Numbered from the stretch's first letter, positions 15,161 through 24,492 are shown. The stretch is 55,631 nucleotides of DNA from Hungatella sp. (GCA_022796015.1 JAAWHU010000013.1:1-55631), one strand, 5' to 3'. The notes: a model not told the origin generated them from the sequence alone. Program-made: numbers and translations.

Positions 15161-17008
15161 TTAATATGCACGGATCTCAAAAATACGTGCTTTGTCTGTC
15201 CCATAAGACTCAAATACAGTTACCGTCAGTTTATCGCACACAACGTCTTCTTTCAGTTCCAGACGGTTCAGGCGCTGATAATTCTCTTTTATCTCTTCCT
15301 GATACACCTCTTCCCCCTCCGAATACAACCGAACCTGATAATGCTTTACCAGCTCGTCAGGCATTCCCTTCACCTGACGGTCGCGGACATTCTTTGTGAG
15401 AGAAGGCATAATCTCCTTTGTCAGATTAGTGTCAAAGGTAATCTGAATCTGTGATATCTTTACCGGCGCTTCAAAATCCAGGGTGATGGCGGCGCCCGCC
15501 TCACCTATGGGAGCTTCCCAGCAGTTGCTCTCCTGACCTACCTGCCGCGCAACGCCGCTTAAGACCTTCTCCGGTTCATTGCCTGTCGTAAAGCCGGTGG
15601 CGCTCACCTTGGCTTTTCTGGCTTTGTCCGCCTCATCATGGTTGGAAAAACCCGGAATATAGCAGTCGTCTCTCAAAAGCTCCTGCTGCAGCTCGTCTAT
15701 GTGCTCCCCGATCTCTCTGGGAGTGCATCCGTAGCGGATAGCCATGGCAGCCGCCGTTCCCACGGCCTGGCCTCCTATGGCGCAGGTGCCCATAACCCGA
15801 GTGGAGCCGAAGGCCATCTTGGTGGTGCTGATATCCCTTCCCGCCAGCATCACATTGGAGATATCCTTGGAGTAGTAGCATCTCCACGGAATGGTGTAGC
15901 ATCCGTCAAAATTCAGGATTCGAGAAGGCAGCTTGTCAAAATCCATAATGCCGCCCCGCACATGCTGGTCCATCTGCCAGCCGCCGTAGGCAACTGCGTC
16001 GGGAAAGACCCGGTTGGCCTGAATATCATTCTGGGTCAGGAGATAATCGCCCTCAATCCGGCGGCTCTCCCTGTAGCCGGGAACAATGCCTACCCAGTCT
16101 AAGTCCAGATTCTCCACCCCGTGGTCTCCCACATTCTTTAAGTGATCCCACACGCCGTAGACGCACTTTAAAAGCTCGTCGCGGATCTCCTCCCCCTGCC
16201 CGATAATATCCTCATACTGACCACCCAGTTCAATCCACCAGTAACCGGAATCCACGTTGGAAAAATGGGGAAGACGCCCGCTTCCCTCCTCCAGCTCCAC
16301 CAGCTTTCCCCCGTCTGCATGGGAACCTACGCTGTTGTTGTGGGTACGATACTTTAGGTCGTCCTCGGAAAAGGAATAGGCCCAGAAGGGCTTTACAAAT
16401 CTTACCGGTTCTCCCCTGTCAATGGCAGTGAACATAATGGTGTTGCCCATGGTGTCGGTGTCGGGCTCATCGGGGGCATCAGGCTCTTTAAATTCCGCCT
16501 TTGACTCGCTTCCCATCCGGCTTTTTGCCCCTGCCATGACGCTTAAGGTCCCATGTCCCGTAGCATCCACGAAGACAGGCGCCTTAAAGATATATTCCTT
16601 CTCCGTTGTGTTCTGATGACAGGTGATGGATACCACCCTTTTGTCCTCCACTGACACATGGTCCATATTGGTATTCAGGTAAGAGTCCAGATTCTCCTGA
16701 AAACGTACTTTTTCCCAAATGGCAGAATCAAACACAGGGAAAGACGCGTAGGGGTTGCGGTGCTTGTTCTCCAAAAGAATCTCGTGAAGAATCCCTGTCT
16801 CCGCAAGATTCTTCTTGGCTCCGTGGGAGCTGGCCCCCACAATATGCATACGGATCTCGGAGCTGGCATTGCCTCCGAACATGGGGCGGTTCTGAACAAT
16901 GGCGGTTCTCACCCCTTTTCTGGCACAGGCCACTGCCGCGCAGACGCCGGAGAGTCCTCCCCCCACCACCACAACGTCATAATCTTTTTCTATTGGTTCT
17001 TTTATCAT
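15161..17008 (-). CDS. FAD-dependent oxidoreductase, paralogue 1
   Basis: A 615-residue FAD_oxidored-type flavoprotein. The dinucleotide fold is VVVVGGGLSGVCAAVACAR at residues 12-30, followed by the family block FGGNASSEIRMHIVGASS. A second FAD motif (GRDISTTKMAFGSTRVMGTC, then GQAVGTAAAMAI) lies in the middle. From about residue 500 the chain becomes a beta-sandwich ending KARIFEIRAY, like discoidin/F5-8C-type carbohydrate-binding folds. No signal peptide, so it is cytosolic. It is close to paralogue 2 (21436-23292) throughout, and both sit in one sugar-import operon. Oxidation of an imported sugar, glycoside or sugar acid is inference; the substrate is unknown. Confidence 0.85.
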   Translation of the reverse strand: MIKEPIEKDYDVVVVGGGLSGVCAAVACARKGVRTAIVQNRPMFGGNASSEIRMHIVGASSHGAKKNLAETGILHEILLENKHRNPYASFPVFDSAIWEKVRFQENLDSYLNTNMDHVSVEDKRVVSITCHQNTTEKEYIFKAPVFVDATGHGTLSVMAGAKSRMGSESKAEFKEPDAPDEPDTDTMGNTIMFTAIDRGEPVRFVKPFWAYSFSEDDLKYRTHNNSVGSHADGGKLVELEEGSGRLPHFSNVDSGYWWIELGGQYEDIIGQGEEIRDELLKCVYGVWDHLKNVGDHGVENLDLDWVGIVPGYRESRRIEGDYLLTQNDIQANRVFPDAVAYGGWQMDQHVRGGIMDFDKLPSRILNFDGCYTIPWRCYYSKDISNVMLAGRDISTTKMAFGSTRVMGTCAIGGQAVGTAAAMAIRYGCTPREIGEHIDELQQELLRDDCYIPGFSNHDEADKARKAKVSATGFTTGNEPEKVLSGVARQVGQESNCWEAPIGEAGAAITLDFEAPVKISQIQITFDTNLTKEIMPSLTKNVRDRQVKGMPDELVKHYQVRLYSEGEEVYQEEIKENYQRLNRLELKEDVVCDKLTVTVFESYGTDKARIFEIRAY

Positions 17009-17055
17009 ATGGTTCCTCCTTTGCCCTGTCAGACAAGGCCTTTCATTGGTCCCCT

Positions 17056-17886
17056 TTAGGGCTGCAGAACATACTTCCGGATCCCGCTCCCCACGCCTCC
17101 CTCTTCATTGCTGTCGGTAATCACATCCGCAGCAGCCTTGGCCTCGGGGGTGGCATTGCCCATTGCGACTCCTATCCCTGCCGCCTTAAGCATAGACACG
17201 TCATTGCCGTTGTCTCCGAATGCAATACACTCCGATCTATGAATGCCAAGATGCCGGCACAGGGCTGTCAGTGCAGCCCCTTTGTTGGCATTTTCGGCGT
17301 TAATTTCGATATTATTATACAACGAACTCGTAACAGAGTACAGGGGAAATTTCTCTTTCAGCTCCTCAAATACCTTGGCCCGAAGCGCCAGATCTTCAAA
17401 AAACATCTGTGTCTTTTGAATCGGGCGGTTTCTGTCTGAGATCACCTGCCGCAGTCCATCTACAGGAAGGCGGAGGGTATGGATCAGCTTCTGGGTATAA
17501 GGGTCTGTAATCCACCTTTCCGTATGTTCATAGAAATCCTTGTCAATCCAGCCGGTTCCATCCTGATAACAGTCATAGATCACCGGCAGACCGTCCATAT
17601 AGTCAAAAAGTTCTCCGGCTTCCAGAACTGTTATGTCCGCCTGGTATACCGTTCTCCTCTTCTCTCTGTCATAAATCCGGGCCCCGTTCTCCGTAACAAG
17701 ATATCGGACAAAGGGAAAGGCCGTCACTTCCTCCGGCACCTTGCTGCTCAGTCTTGCAGTAAAGGGCACAATCCAGATTCCTCTGTCAGCCGCCTCTTTA
17801 AGGGCCTCCCGGTTCTTTCCTGGCACCCGCTTTTCATTATCCAGCAGCGTCCCATCCAAGTCAAACGCAATCAGCCGTATACTCAT
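17056..17886 (-). CDS. HAD-superfamily (Cof-type) phosphatase
   Basis: About 276 residues, class IIB HAD hydrolase that dephosphorylates small phosphorylated metabolites, often sugar phosphates. Motif I is AFDLDGTLLDN, and motif IV is AFGDNGNDVSML. A Cof-type cap lies between them. The frame runs upstream to 17937, but the ATG at 17886 overlaps the permease stop by four bases (ATGA) and gives the family N-terminus MSIRLIAFDLDG, so it is preferred. Being inside the sugar operon suggests it acts on a pathway intermediate. Confidence 0.9.
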   Translation of the reverse strand: MSIRLIAFDLDGTLLDNEKRVPGKNREALKEAADRGIWIVPFTARLSSKVPEEVTAFPFVRYLVTENGARIYDREKRRTVYQADITVLEAGELFDYMDGLPVIYDCYQDGTGWIDKDFYEHTERWITDPYTQKLIHTLRLPVDGLRQVISDRNRPIQKTQMFFEDLALRAKVFEELKEKFPLYSVTSSLYNNIEINAENANKGAALTALCRHLGIHRSECIAFGDNGNDVSMLKAAGIGVAMGNATPEAKAAADVITDSNEEGGVGSGIRKYVLQP

Positions 17887-18749
17887 CCCTTTACCGCCCC
17901 CACGGTGAGACCCTTTAAAAAGAACTTCTGTCCGCACAGGAATACGACAAATACGGGAACTACAGCCAGACAGCAGGCCGCCATGGTCAGGTTATACTGA
18001 GTGACCTCCGTCCCTACGAACTGGTTGAGAGCCAGGGGAAGAGTCCACTTTCTCCAGTTGGAGATAAATACCAGAGGGTCTAAGTAGCTGTTCCAGGCCT
18101 CCAGAAACTGTACCGTAGCCGTGGCCGCCACCGTAGGCTTTACCAGGGGAAGCATAACCTGAGCCCATATCCGGTACTCTCCTGCTCCATCGATTCTGGC
18201 CGCCTCCCTCAGCTCGTCTGGAGCTCCTATAAATGCCTGTCTCAGCATAAAGGTGGAAGACACCGCAATAATCTTAGGGATAATCAGGGAGAGATGGGAG
18301 TTGGTCAGTCCGATCTGGGAAAAGATCACAAACCGCGGCATCAGAGTCAGCTGAGACGGAACCATCATCTGGGCCAGATACATCAAAAACAATACGTTGG
18401 AGCCTTTAAACTTTAATTTTGCAAAGGCATACCCTGCCATAGTGGCGGAGGTGACGCTGATCAGCGTACTGGTGACTGCCACCTTAATGGAATTCCAGTA
18501 TGCCAGGGGGAAATGATAGTTGGTGGATGTATCCTTCCCGATACTGAGCACATCTAAGTAGTTGTCGATATAAAAATATTTGGGAATCCACTCAATGGGA
18601 ATCTTCATGACATCCCGCTCCATCTTAAAGGAAGCAGAAATCATCCAGAAAAACGGAATCAGCATCATCAATGTAACTGCAATAATCAGAATCGTCATAA
18701 GAATCTGAACGATATCCCTGGTTCCAAATTTCTTTTTCTTCTTGTTCAT
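17883..18749 (-). CDS. Carbohydrate ABC transporter permease (MalG type)
   Basis: A 288-residue inner-membrane permease with six predicted spans and the EAA loop EAARIDGAGEYRIWAQVMLP, which contacts the ATPase. It belongs to the CUT1 group for oligosaccharides and glycosides. It pairs with the permease at 18761-19684 and the binding protein at 19801-21294. No ATPase gene lies in the operon, as is common in Firmicutes, where one MsmK-type ATPase serves many importers. The start has a GGCGG site. Confidence 0.95.
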   Translation of the reverse strand: MNKKKKKFGTRDIVQILMTILIIAVTLMMLIPFFWMISASFKMERDVMKIPIEWIPKYFYIDNYLDVLSIGKDTSTNYHFPLAYWNSIKVAVTSTLISVTSATMAGYAFAKLKFKGSNVLFLMYLAQMMVPSQLTLMPRFVIFSQIGLTNSHLSLIIPKIIAVSSTFMLRQAFIGAPDELREAARIDGAGEYRIWAQVMLPLVKPTVAATATVQFLEAWNSYLDPLVFISNWRKWTLPLALNQFVGTEVTQYNLTMAACCLAVVPVFVVFLCGQKFFLKGLTVGAVKG

Positions 18750-18760
18750 TGGCCGCCTCC

Positions 18761-19684
18761 TTAATATTTCTCGTCCTTGCTGTTATGCACCCATTGAAAG
18801 ATGGTGATTGCAAGCAAGATCAAAAACAGAATCACAGCAATGGCCGATGCATAGCCCATGCGGTAATACTTAAACGCCGAGGTATAGATATAGTATACCA
18901 GAGTATAGGTGGAAGAACCGGGGCCGCCCTTTGTCATGACGTTGGAGTAGGCAAATACCTTAAAGCTGCCGATGACTCCGGTGATGGTCAAAAAGAAGGT
19001 GGTGGGCTTTAACATGGGGATGGTGATGTAGAAAAATTTCTGTATTCCGCTGGCGCCGTCAATATCCGCCGACTCATAGAGATCCTGAGGCAGGGAGGTA
19101 AGGGATGCACTGTAGATAAATACACGGTAGCCAAGACCTGCCCAGATGGTAACCAGCATAATAGCCGGAAGAGCCCACTCATAGCTTGCCAGAAACCTTG
19201 GGGGATCTTCCCAGCCCAGGGCTCTCATCAGCTGGGTAAAGGGGCCGTACTTGGAATACAGGGCCATCCAGACCACAGATACTGCCACAGTGTTGCAGAT
19301 ATGGGGCATATACATCCCCACTCTCACAATACCTGCCGCCTTTTTGTTGCAGTAGTCCGCAACGATCACTGCCAGAATCAAAGCCAGCAAAAGGCTGATT
19401 GGAACCGTTACGATACAATAGATCAGTGTATTTTTCAGGGAGGCGATAAACCATTCATCTGCCCAGAGAGCCTGAAAGTTTTCCATTCCCACAAAATTCC
19501 AGTTGCCGATTCCCTTGGTGTAGTCCCAGTCTGTCAGGCTGACATAGAGGGAGATAAACAAAGGGATCATACTGAAGCAGACAACACCGATCAGGCTTGG
19601 CAGCAGGAAGGAATAAGCAATAAGATTTTCATGCAAGGTTTTTCGCCTGGCGCTTGCACGTACTTCTCCTTTTGATTTTTTCAT
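18761..19684 (-). CDS. Carbohydrate ABC transporter permease (MalF/UgpA type)
   Basis: A 307-residue membrane subunit with six spans after a basic cytosolic N-terminus. The EAA loop reads ESADIDGASGIQKFFYITIP. It is the first permease of the CUT1 importer and is followed by the second after 11 bases. A terminator-like hairpin lies between it and the binding-protein gene, so it is expected to be expressed less than the binding protein. Confidence 0.95.
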   Translation of the reverse strand: MKKSKGEVRASARRKTLHENLIAYSFLLPSLIGVVCFSMIPLFISLYVSLTDWDYTKGIGNWNFVGMENFQALWADEWFIASLKNTLIYCIVTVPISLLLALILAVIVADYCNKKAAGIVRVGMYMPHICNTVAVSVVWMALYSKYGPFTQLMRALGWEDPPRFLASYEWALPAIMLVTIWAGLGYRVFIYSASLTSLPQDLYESADIDGASGIQKFFYITIPMLKPTTFFLTITGVIGSFKVFAYSNVMTKGGPGSSTYTLVYYIYTSAFKYYRMGYASAIAVILFLILLAITIFQWVHNSKDEKY

Positions 19685-19740
19685 TCTTTAACCCCGTATA
19701 TGGCCCTTTGGGCCATTTTCTATGCAGAATTTACGATAAT

Positions 19741-19773
19741 AAAAGGGGCGAAACACTGGTGACATTTCGCCCC
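19741..19773 (-). terminator. Intra-operon terminator/attenuator after the binding-protein gene
   Basis: GGGGCGAAA (19745-19753) pairs with TTTCGCCCC (19765-19773). On the minus strand it is followed by TTTTATTAT. It sits 28 bases past the binding-protein stop, in the position of partial terminators that keep binding-protein levels above permease levels. Confidence 0.75.
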
Positions 19774-19800
19774 GCAAAAGTGAATGAACCTTTTGTGTCT

Positions 19801-21294
19801 CTACTTAGCTGCCGCATCTGCAAGCTGTTTGTTGCAACGGCTTACCAGATTTTCTATAGTTTCATCCACAGTCTGCCGACCATACAAAAGACTTTGTACT
19901 TCTTCCTTGTAGATATCCCCAATCTGGGAATTTACCGGGCTGAGTATGGATTTCACACCCTGGGTATTGTCAATGGCAAGATAATTACGAAGGGACTTCT
20001 CGTCAATGGAATCTCCTGCATTTTCGTTGATCATTGCCACGATGGAATCCTTGTTAAAGCCAGTCCACAGAGGGATACGTCCGCCTTTTGCCACAGGCGC
20101 CATACCGCCTGTGAGATACCACATGGCAAATTCAAATGCGGCATCGGGATACTCTGTCTTGGCTGCCACACAGATCAGATCGCCTGCTCCTACCTTCTGG
20201 CTGTGAGTTCTGTGCAGAGGGGTGTTGTACTCCTCTCCATCAGGAACCGGAGAAGGAACCAGGGCTGTAACAAAATCATGGGGATAATTTTCCTGATCCA
20301 TAACAAGGCGCATCTGGGACACATTCAAAGCTATGGCACATTTCTCTTCCAGGAAGAAGTTGGCGCACTTAATATTCTCGCTGACCTCGTCCTCTATGGA
20401 AACCGCCCAGCCGTTGTCAAGACTGGTCTTCATCATCTCAAAGCCCTGTTTCCACACCTCATGGTCGTAGTTGACTTCCGTTGCATCTGCATCTTTATAG
20501 GCAGCATAGGGGTCAAGAGCGGAACCCAGCATAGCGCTATGGCCTGACCAGTTCTCATTAAATTCCCAGCACATACCATATACCTTCTCCTGTCCCTCGC
20601 CGTGGGTCAGCTTCTCTATGGCATCCAGGAACTCGGAATAGGTCCATCCGTCATAGGGGATGGGTACGCCGGCTGCATTGAACATATCTGCATTGATTAA
20701 CATCCATACGCCGTTCTCATACTTGGTTGGGAATCCGTAGCACTCGCCATTGTCATAGGTATAGTTCAGCATGTTGATCTCGCCTAATTCCTTTACCAGG
20801 TCAAAATCATATGCCTTCAGATAATCGGCCATGTCAAGGACCATGCCGGCCTCCACACGCTTGTTTAAAGCGCTCTTTCCGCCGTAGCCCATGAACACGT
20901 CAACCTCTCCGCCGCCCTGAAGGTAGATATCCAGCTGAAGGTTGCCATCCGTGTTGTTTACATAGCGCACATACTCGATCTGCACGCCCTTGTCCTTATA
21001 CTCTTCGTTAAATCTCTGGCATACTTCATCATAGCCGTACTCCGGCTGAACGCCGCCGTAGAACCGCAGGTTCACGGTCTTGCCATCGGGTGTGCCGAAC
21101 CACTCCTTATTATCCTCCTGGGCGCCGGCCTGATCTGCGCCGGGTGCAGCAGTCTCTGCCTCGGCCTTGGTAGGAGCCTGGGTCGTGGCGGCAGCCTGGG
21201 TTGTACTGCTTTCCTGAGCGGGCTTGCTTCCGCACCCTGACAGGGCGGCGCCAAGCAAGGAAGCGGTAAGGATTGTAGATAGCATTCGTTTCAT
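19801..21294 (-). CDS. Extracellular sugar-binding lipoprotein of ABC importer
   Basis: A 497-residue family 1 solute-binding protein. The signal peptide ends in lipobox LSGC at residues 18-21, and a Thr/Ala/Glu-rich linker follows. It is anchored on the outer face of the membrane and delivers an oligosaccharide or glycoside to the permeases 17883-19684. The start is supported by AAGGAGG seven bases upstream. The operon also holds two FAD oxidoreductases and a TIM-barrel protein, so the cargo is probably a glycoside or modified sugar rather than a common oligosaccharide (inference). Confidence 0.95.
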   Translation of the reverse strand: MKRMLSTILTASLLGAALSGCGSKPAQESSTTQAAATTQAPTKAEAETAAPGADQAGAQEDNKEWFGTPDGKTVNLRFYGGVQPEYGYDEVCQRFNEEYKDKGVQIEYVRYVNNTDGNLQLDIYLQGGGEVDVFMGYGGKSALNKRVEAGMVLDMADYLKAYDFDLVKELGEINMLNYTYDNGECYGFPTKYENGVWMLINADMFNAAGVPIPYDGWTYSEFLDAIEKLTHGEGQEKVYGMCWEFNENWSGHSAMLGSALDPYAAYKDADATEVNYDHEVWKQGFEMMKTSLDNGWAVSIEDEVSENIKCANFFLEEKCAIALNVSQMRLVMDQENYPHDFVTALVPSPVPDGEEYNTPLHRTHSQKVGAGDLICVAAKTEYPDAAFEFAMWYLTGGMAPVAKGGRIPLWTGFNKDSIVAMINENAGDSIDEKSLRNYLAIDNTQGVKSILSPVNSQIGDIYKEEVQSLLYGRQTVDETIENLVSRCNKQLADAAAK

Positions 21295-21435
21295 TGTGTT
21301 CCTCCTTTTTCTTCAGGTCTGTATCATAAACAGACATATTAATTTGTATGGATAACCTCTGGTCATCTATGGTAAGCCCGGCAGTCTGCTAAGACATCTG
21401 CCTTTATGGCTGTAACCCACAAGTTTCAAAATCTG

Positions 21436-23292
21436 TCAGTTTTTAATCCGGATCTCGTAGATATGTACATCCTCTGCTCCGTTGGTCTCATGAACTCTCA
21501 CCTCCACCCGGTCGCAGAAAACAGGCTCAAACTCTATCCGGTTGGCTCTCTGATAATTGCCGGTGATTTTCTTCTGCGCCGCTATGGTCTCTCCATCCCA
21601 CAGGATTACGGTGTAATCCTTTACCAGCTCCGGAGGCACTCCCACTCTCTGCTGCTTCTGCCGCTTGCCGGATAAGGTGAGCTTTATGGCGTAATGGAAA
21701 TTAGAATCAAAGGTGAGGCGGACTTGTGATACTGCTGCTCTCTCCTTCAGCTTCAGGGAAATCCACTCTCCTTCTTCCCCGATTCCCCGGGAAATCCAGA
21801 TATTCTCCCTGCCGCCTTCCCTTCTGGATACGCCGCTGATAACCTCTTTTGCCTCATGGCCCTCTCGTTGTGAGCTGGCCGTCACTACAGCCGTCCTTGC
21901 AAGATCTTCAGGATCCTCATTGGAAATACCGGGAATATAGCAGTCATCTTCAAGAAGGGTCTGCTGCAGCTCCTTTATATGGTCAAGGATCTCCCTTGGC
22001 ATACAGTGATATCTCATGCACATGGCTGCCGCAGTGCCTGCCGCCTGACCGCCTATGGCGCAGGTGCCCATGACCCTGGTGGAGCCTAACGCCATTCTGG
22101 ATACGCTGATATCCCGCCCTGCCATCATAAGGTTTTGAATGTTCCCGGAGTAATAGCAGCGGTACGGTATGGTGTAAGCTCCGTCAAAACTGATGATTTT
22201 GGAGGGCATCTGATCAAAGTCATATAATCCCCCGGGAGCGTGGATATCCATAGCCCAGCCGCCGTAAGCCACGGCATCGTCAAAGATCCGGTTGGAGAGA
22301 ATGTCATTCTCATTGAGAATATAATCACCCATAAGCCTTCGGCTCTCCCTCACTCCGGGAAGCATCCCAACCCATTCCAGATCGTAATGGTCAGCTCCGT
22401 GGTCGCCTCCGTTCTTTATGTGATCCCAGACTCCATAGATACATGACACCAGATCGTCCCGAATCTCTTCATACTCGTCGATAATATCCTCTTTCTTCCC
22501 GGGCAGCTCGATCCACCAGTAACCATAATCCACGGAGGATGTGCTGAAGGAGGTAAGACGCATATAAGCATCGTCTGCAGGTTCTCCTCCCTTGGTCTGT
22601 GCCTTGTGAACCGCCGAATGAGTCCTGTATCTCAGCTCCTCTTCCGTAAAAACTCTTGCAAAGTCCGGACGCTTAAACCTTACGCTGTGTCCTCTGTCCA
22701 CCGCTTTGAACAAAAGGGTATTGCCCATCCTGTAGTTGTCTGCCTTCTCGGGCGCATGAGGCTCATGAAGTTCTTCCCTGCTCTCACTGCCGGTTCTGTA
22801 CTGAGCCCCGCTTAGATATCCCAGGGTTCCGTTGCCCGTGCAGTCTATAAAAACAGTACTGTCAATCACCCACCTGGTCTCCGTGGTCATCTGATAGGCG
22901 CTGACCTTAAGAATCCGGTCATCATCTGTCACACAGTCCTCCACAACCGTATTCAGATAGACCGTCAAGTTGGCCTGCCTCTTGACCGCCGCAAAAAGAA
23001 CCATATCCCACACAGAAAAATTGAAGTAATCATTGCGGCTCTTATTCTCAAGCATCAGCTCATACAGGATTCCGCCTTCCTCCAGGTCCGGCTTCTGCAT
23101 GCTCTCCGAGGCTCCGCAGACGTGCATCCGGATCTCGCTGGAAGCATTCCCTCCCAGAACATGGCGTTCATGAATCAACGCAGTCCTGGCTCCGTGTCTG
23201 GCCGAGGCAAGGGCTGCACACATTCCGGAAAGCCCTCCTCCTACAACTGTCACTTCATAAGAAGCTCTTTTTTCCTTTGCTTTGTCTGACAT
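21436..23292 (-). CDS. FAD-dependent oxidoreductase, paralogue 2
   Basis: A 618-residue flavoprotein with the same plan as the enzyme at 15161-17008. FAD fold VTVVGGGLSGMCAALASAR near residues 14-32, then LGGNASSEIRMHVCGASES, mid-chain GRDISVSRMALGSTRVMGTC, and a C-terminal beta-sandwich ending EDVHIYEIRIKN. The alignment runs end to end, so an old duplication within the locus is the simplest history. It starts MSDKAKEKRASYEV with GGAGAGG before the ATG. A 175-base AT-rich gap with a candidate promoter precedes it. Two such enzymes in one operon suggest two successive oxidations, or a heteromer; neither can be shown from sequence. Confidence 0.85.
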   Translation of the reverse strand: MSDKAKEKRASYEVTVVGGGLSGMCAALASARHGARTALIHERHVLGGNASSEIRMHVCGASESMQKPDLEEGGILYELMLENKSRNDYFNFSVWDMVLFAAVKRQANLTVYLNTVVEDCVTDDDRILKVSAYQMTTETRWVIDSTVFIDCTGNGTLGYLSGAQYRTGSESREELHEPHAPEKADNYRMGNTLLFKAVDRGHSVRFKRPDFARVFTEEELRYRTHSAVHKAQTKGGEPADDAYMRLTSFSTSSVDYGYWWIELPGKKEDIIDEYEEIRDDLVSCIYGVWDHIKNGGDHGADHYDLEWVGMLPGVRESRRLMGDYILNENDILSNRIFDDAVAYGGWAMDIHAPGGLYDFDQMPSKIISFDGAYTIPYRCYYSGNIQNLMMAGRDISVSRMALGSTRVMGTCAIGGQAAGTAAAMCMRYHCMPREILDHIKELQQTLLEDDCYIPGISNEDPEDLARTAVVTASSQREGHEAKEVISGVSRREGGRENIWISRGIGEEGEWISLKLKERAAVSQVRLTFDSNFHYAIKLTLSGKRQKQQRVGVPPELVKDYTVILWDGETIAAQKKITGNYQRANRIEFEPVFCDRVEVRVHETNGAEDVHIYEIRIKN

Positions 23293-23349
23293 ACTCCTCT
23301 CCGTTCTCCGTTTTTTGTGTTATGTCATTACATTAAATTTATATCTCAA

Positions 23350-23379
23350 AAAATACCATATTTATGGTCATTATGTCAA
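23350..23379 (-). promoter_or_regulatory. Candidate internal promoter with palindrome, before FAD paralogue 2
   Basis: TTGACA (23379-23374) and TATTTT (23355-23350) are 18 bases apart on the minus strand. The palindrome ACCATA-TT-TATGGT (23355-23368) lies inside the spacer, where a bound repressor would block polymerase. The -10 match is weak. Confidence 0.4.
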
Positions 23380-23467
23380 TATATAAATGTAAATTTTTTT
23401 ATTTTGTAAGCATATCTTCTATATTTTACCAATTATTTCCACTTTTTATTCACACTTTAACCAAACT

Positions 23468-24346
23468 TTAAAGATTCAGCAAATAATTCCCCAAAGCAAA
23501 GGAAAAATTAATCAGGTCCTGCTGAATCTGGGCAGGATACATGCTGGTCAGGTGATGAATCTCAAATGCAAAGGCCTCCTCATAGCCGATTTCCTTTAAG
23601 GCTCCCATAGTGCGGGACCAATCGATGGTTCCGTTAAGAGGAGCAAAATGTTCATCCTTATTCCTGTGGTTATCTGCAATGTGAGTGGCCTTCAGATGGG
23701 CTCCTGCCAAACGGATCATCCTTGACGGATCGATTCCCGACAAATGGGCATGTCCCGTATCAATACAGATCTGAACCATAGGATTGTCAATGGCCTCCAC
23801 AAGCTCCAGCAGTTCTTCCCCTCTGGCACAGTAGCTGACCTTCTCGGAATTCTTCGCCATATTCTCAATGGCCATGCCCACGTGGTGATCTGCATAGATC
23901 TCCCCCCAGCGCTTAAAATATTCTCTGTTGTAGGTAAAAGACTTCTTATAATCATACCAGGTATCCTGCCATACCGTGTAGGGATGAACCACCATCCATT
24001 TGGCTCCCAGCCTTTCGGCTGCAATGACGCTGCGGCGCATCAACTCCTCTCCCCACTCCCCGTCTACCCGGGTTAAATCTTCCTTAAAAGGATTGCCTAT
24101 GGTCCAGTAGGCATGAGCCTGGATAAATTCCACCCCCAGTTCCCGGGCCAGCATCAAGGTGTCCTCCACCCACTGTTCCCAGTCCTCAAGGGCCAAGGCC
24201 TGTCCCGGTCTTGAAAATCCACAGAGATTGGCGTCAATGTACTTGTAACCGGCAGCTGCACAAGCCCTCACCGCATCCTCCATGGAAACCGAATAAGGCT
24301 TTCCCAAATGAAAATTCATAATATTCGTTGATGTACACAGCTTCAT
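23468..24346 (-). CDS. Sugar isomerase/epimerase-like TIM-barrel protein
   Basis: A 292-residue AP-endonuclease-2/xylose-isomerase-like barrel. Metal-ligand positions can be seen: Glu in MAIENM, Asp and His in CIDTGHAH, His in ATHIADNH and Glu in FAFEIHH. Family members are sugar or sugar-acid isomerases, epimerases, inosose dehydratases or C-glycoside lyase subunits. The start MKLCTSTNIMNF at 24346 is chosen because AGGAGG lies six bases upstream; the longer frame to 24379 has none. It is the first gene of the catabolic unit and has its own promoter, overlapped by palindromes. Confidence 0.88.
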   Translation of the reverse strand: MKLCTSTNIMNFHLGKPYSVSMEDAVRACAAAGYKYIDANLCGFSRPGQALALEDWEQWVEDTLMLARELGVEFIQAHAYWTIGNPFKEDLTRVDGEWGEELMRRSVIAAERLGAKWMVVHPYTVWQDTWYDYKKSFTYNREYFKRWGEIYADHHVGMAIENMAKNSEKVSYCARGEELLELVEAIDNPMVQICIDTGHAHLSGIDPSRMIRLAGAHLKATHIADNHRNKDEHFAPLNGTIDWSRTMGALKEIGYEEAFAFEIHHLTSMYPAQIQQDLINFSFALGNYLLNL

Positions 24347-24397
24347 TGTTCTCCTCCTGGCATTCTTGCCGCTGACCAAACTTATTTGCTAATTATA

Positions 24398-24426
24398 ACT
24401 ATACAATATGTAATAACATATGTCAA
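24398..24426 (-). promoter_or_regulatory. Main promoter of the FAD/TIM-barrel/ABC operon
   Basis: TTGACA (24426-24421), exactly 17 bases, TATAGT (24403-24398) on the minus strand, 52 bases before the first ATG of the operon. Confidence 0.8.
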
Positions 24427-24434
24427 ACTGTTTT

Positions 24435-24483
24435 TTAATGTATTTACATTAATAACTCGCTTTAAAGTTTGAAACTTTAAAGC
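24435..24483. promoter_or_regulatory. Two perfect palindromes, probable operators
   Basis: TTAATGTA-TT-TACATTAA occupies 24435-24452. GCTTTAAAGTTT, a central G, and the complementary arm occupy 24459-24483 (25 bases, perfect). They lie just upstream of the minus-strand -35 and 10 bases before the aroF -35 at 24493. Neither has a T tract, so they are operators rather than terminators. The operon's GntR protein is the likely ligand for one of them (inference). Confidence 0.65.
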
Positions 24484-24492
24484 AGAGAAGCG

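Noticed and set aside
19654-20547. Long (297-codon) plus-strand frame
   Set aside because: Antisense to the sugar-binding protein gene; no start site or family features.
15161-24346. C-glycoside deglycosylation (Dgp-type) locus
   Set aside because: A PF01261 protein is present, but no small DgpB-like partner and no Gfo/Idh oxidase is seen, so the named pathway is not supported.
24459-24483. 25-base palindrome as terminator
   Set aside because: No T tract on either strand and it lies between divergent promoters, so an operator is more likely.
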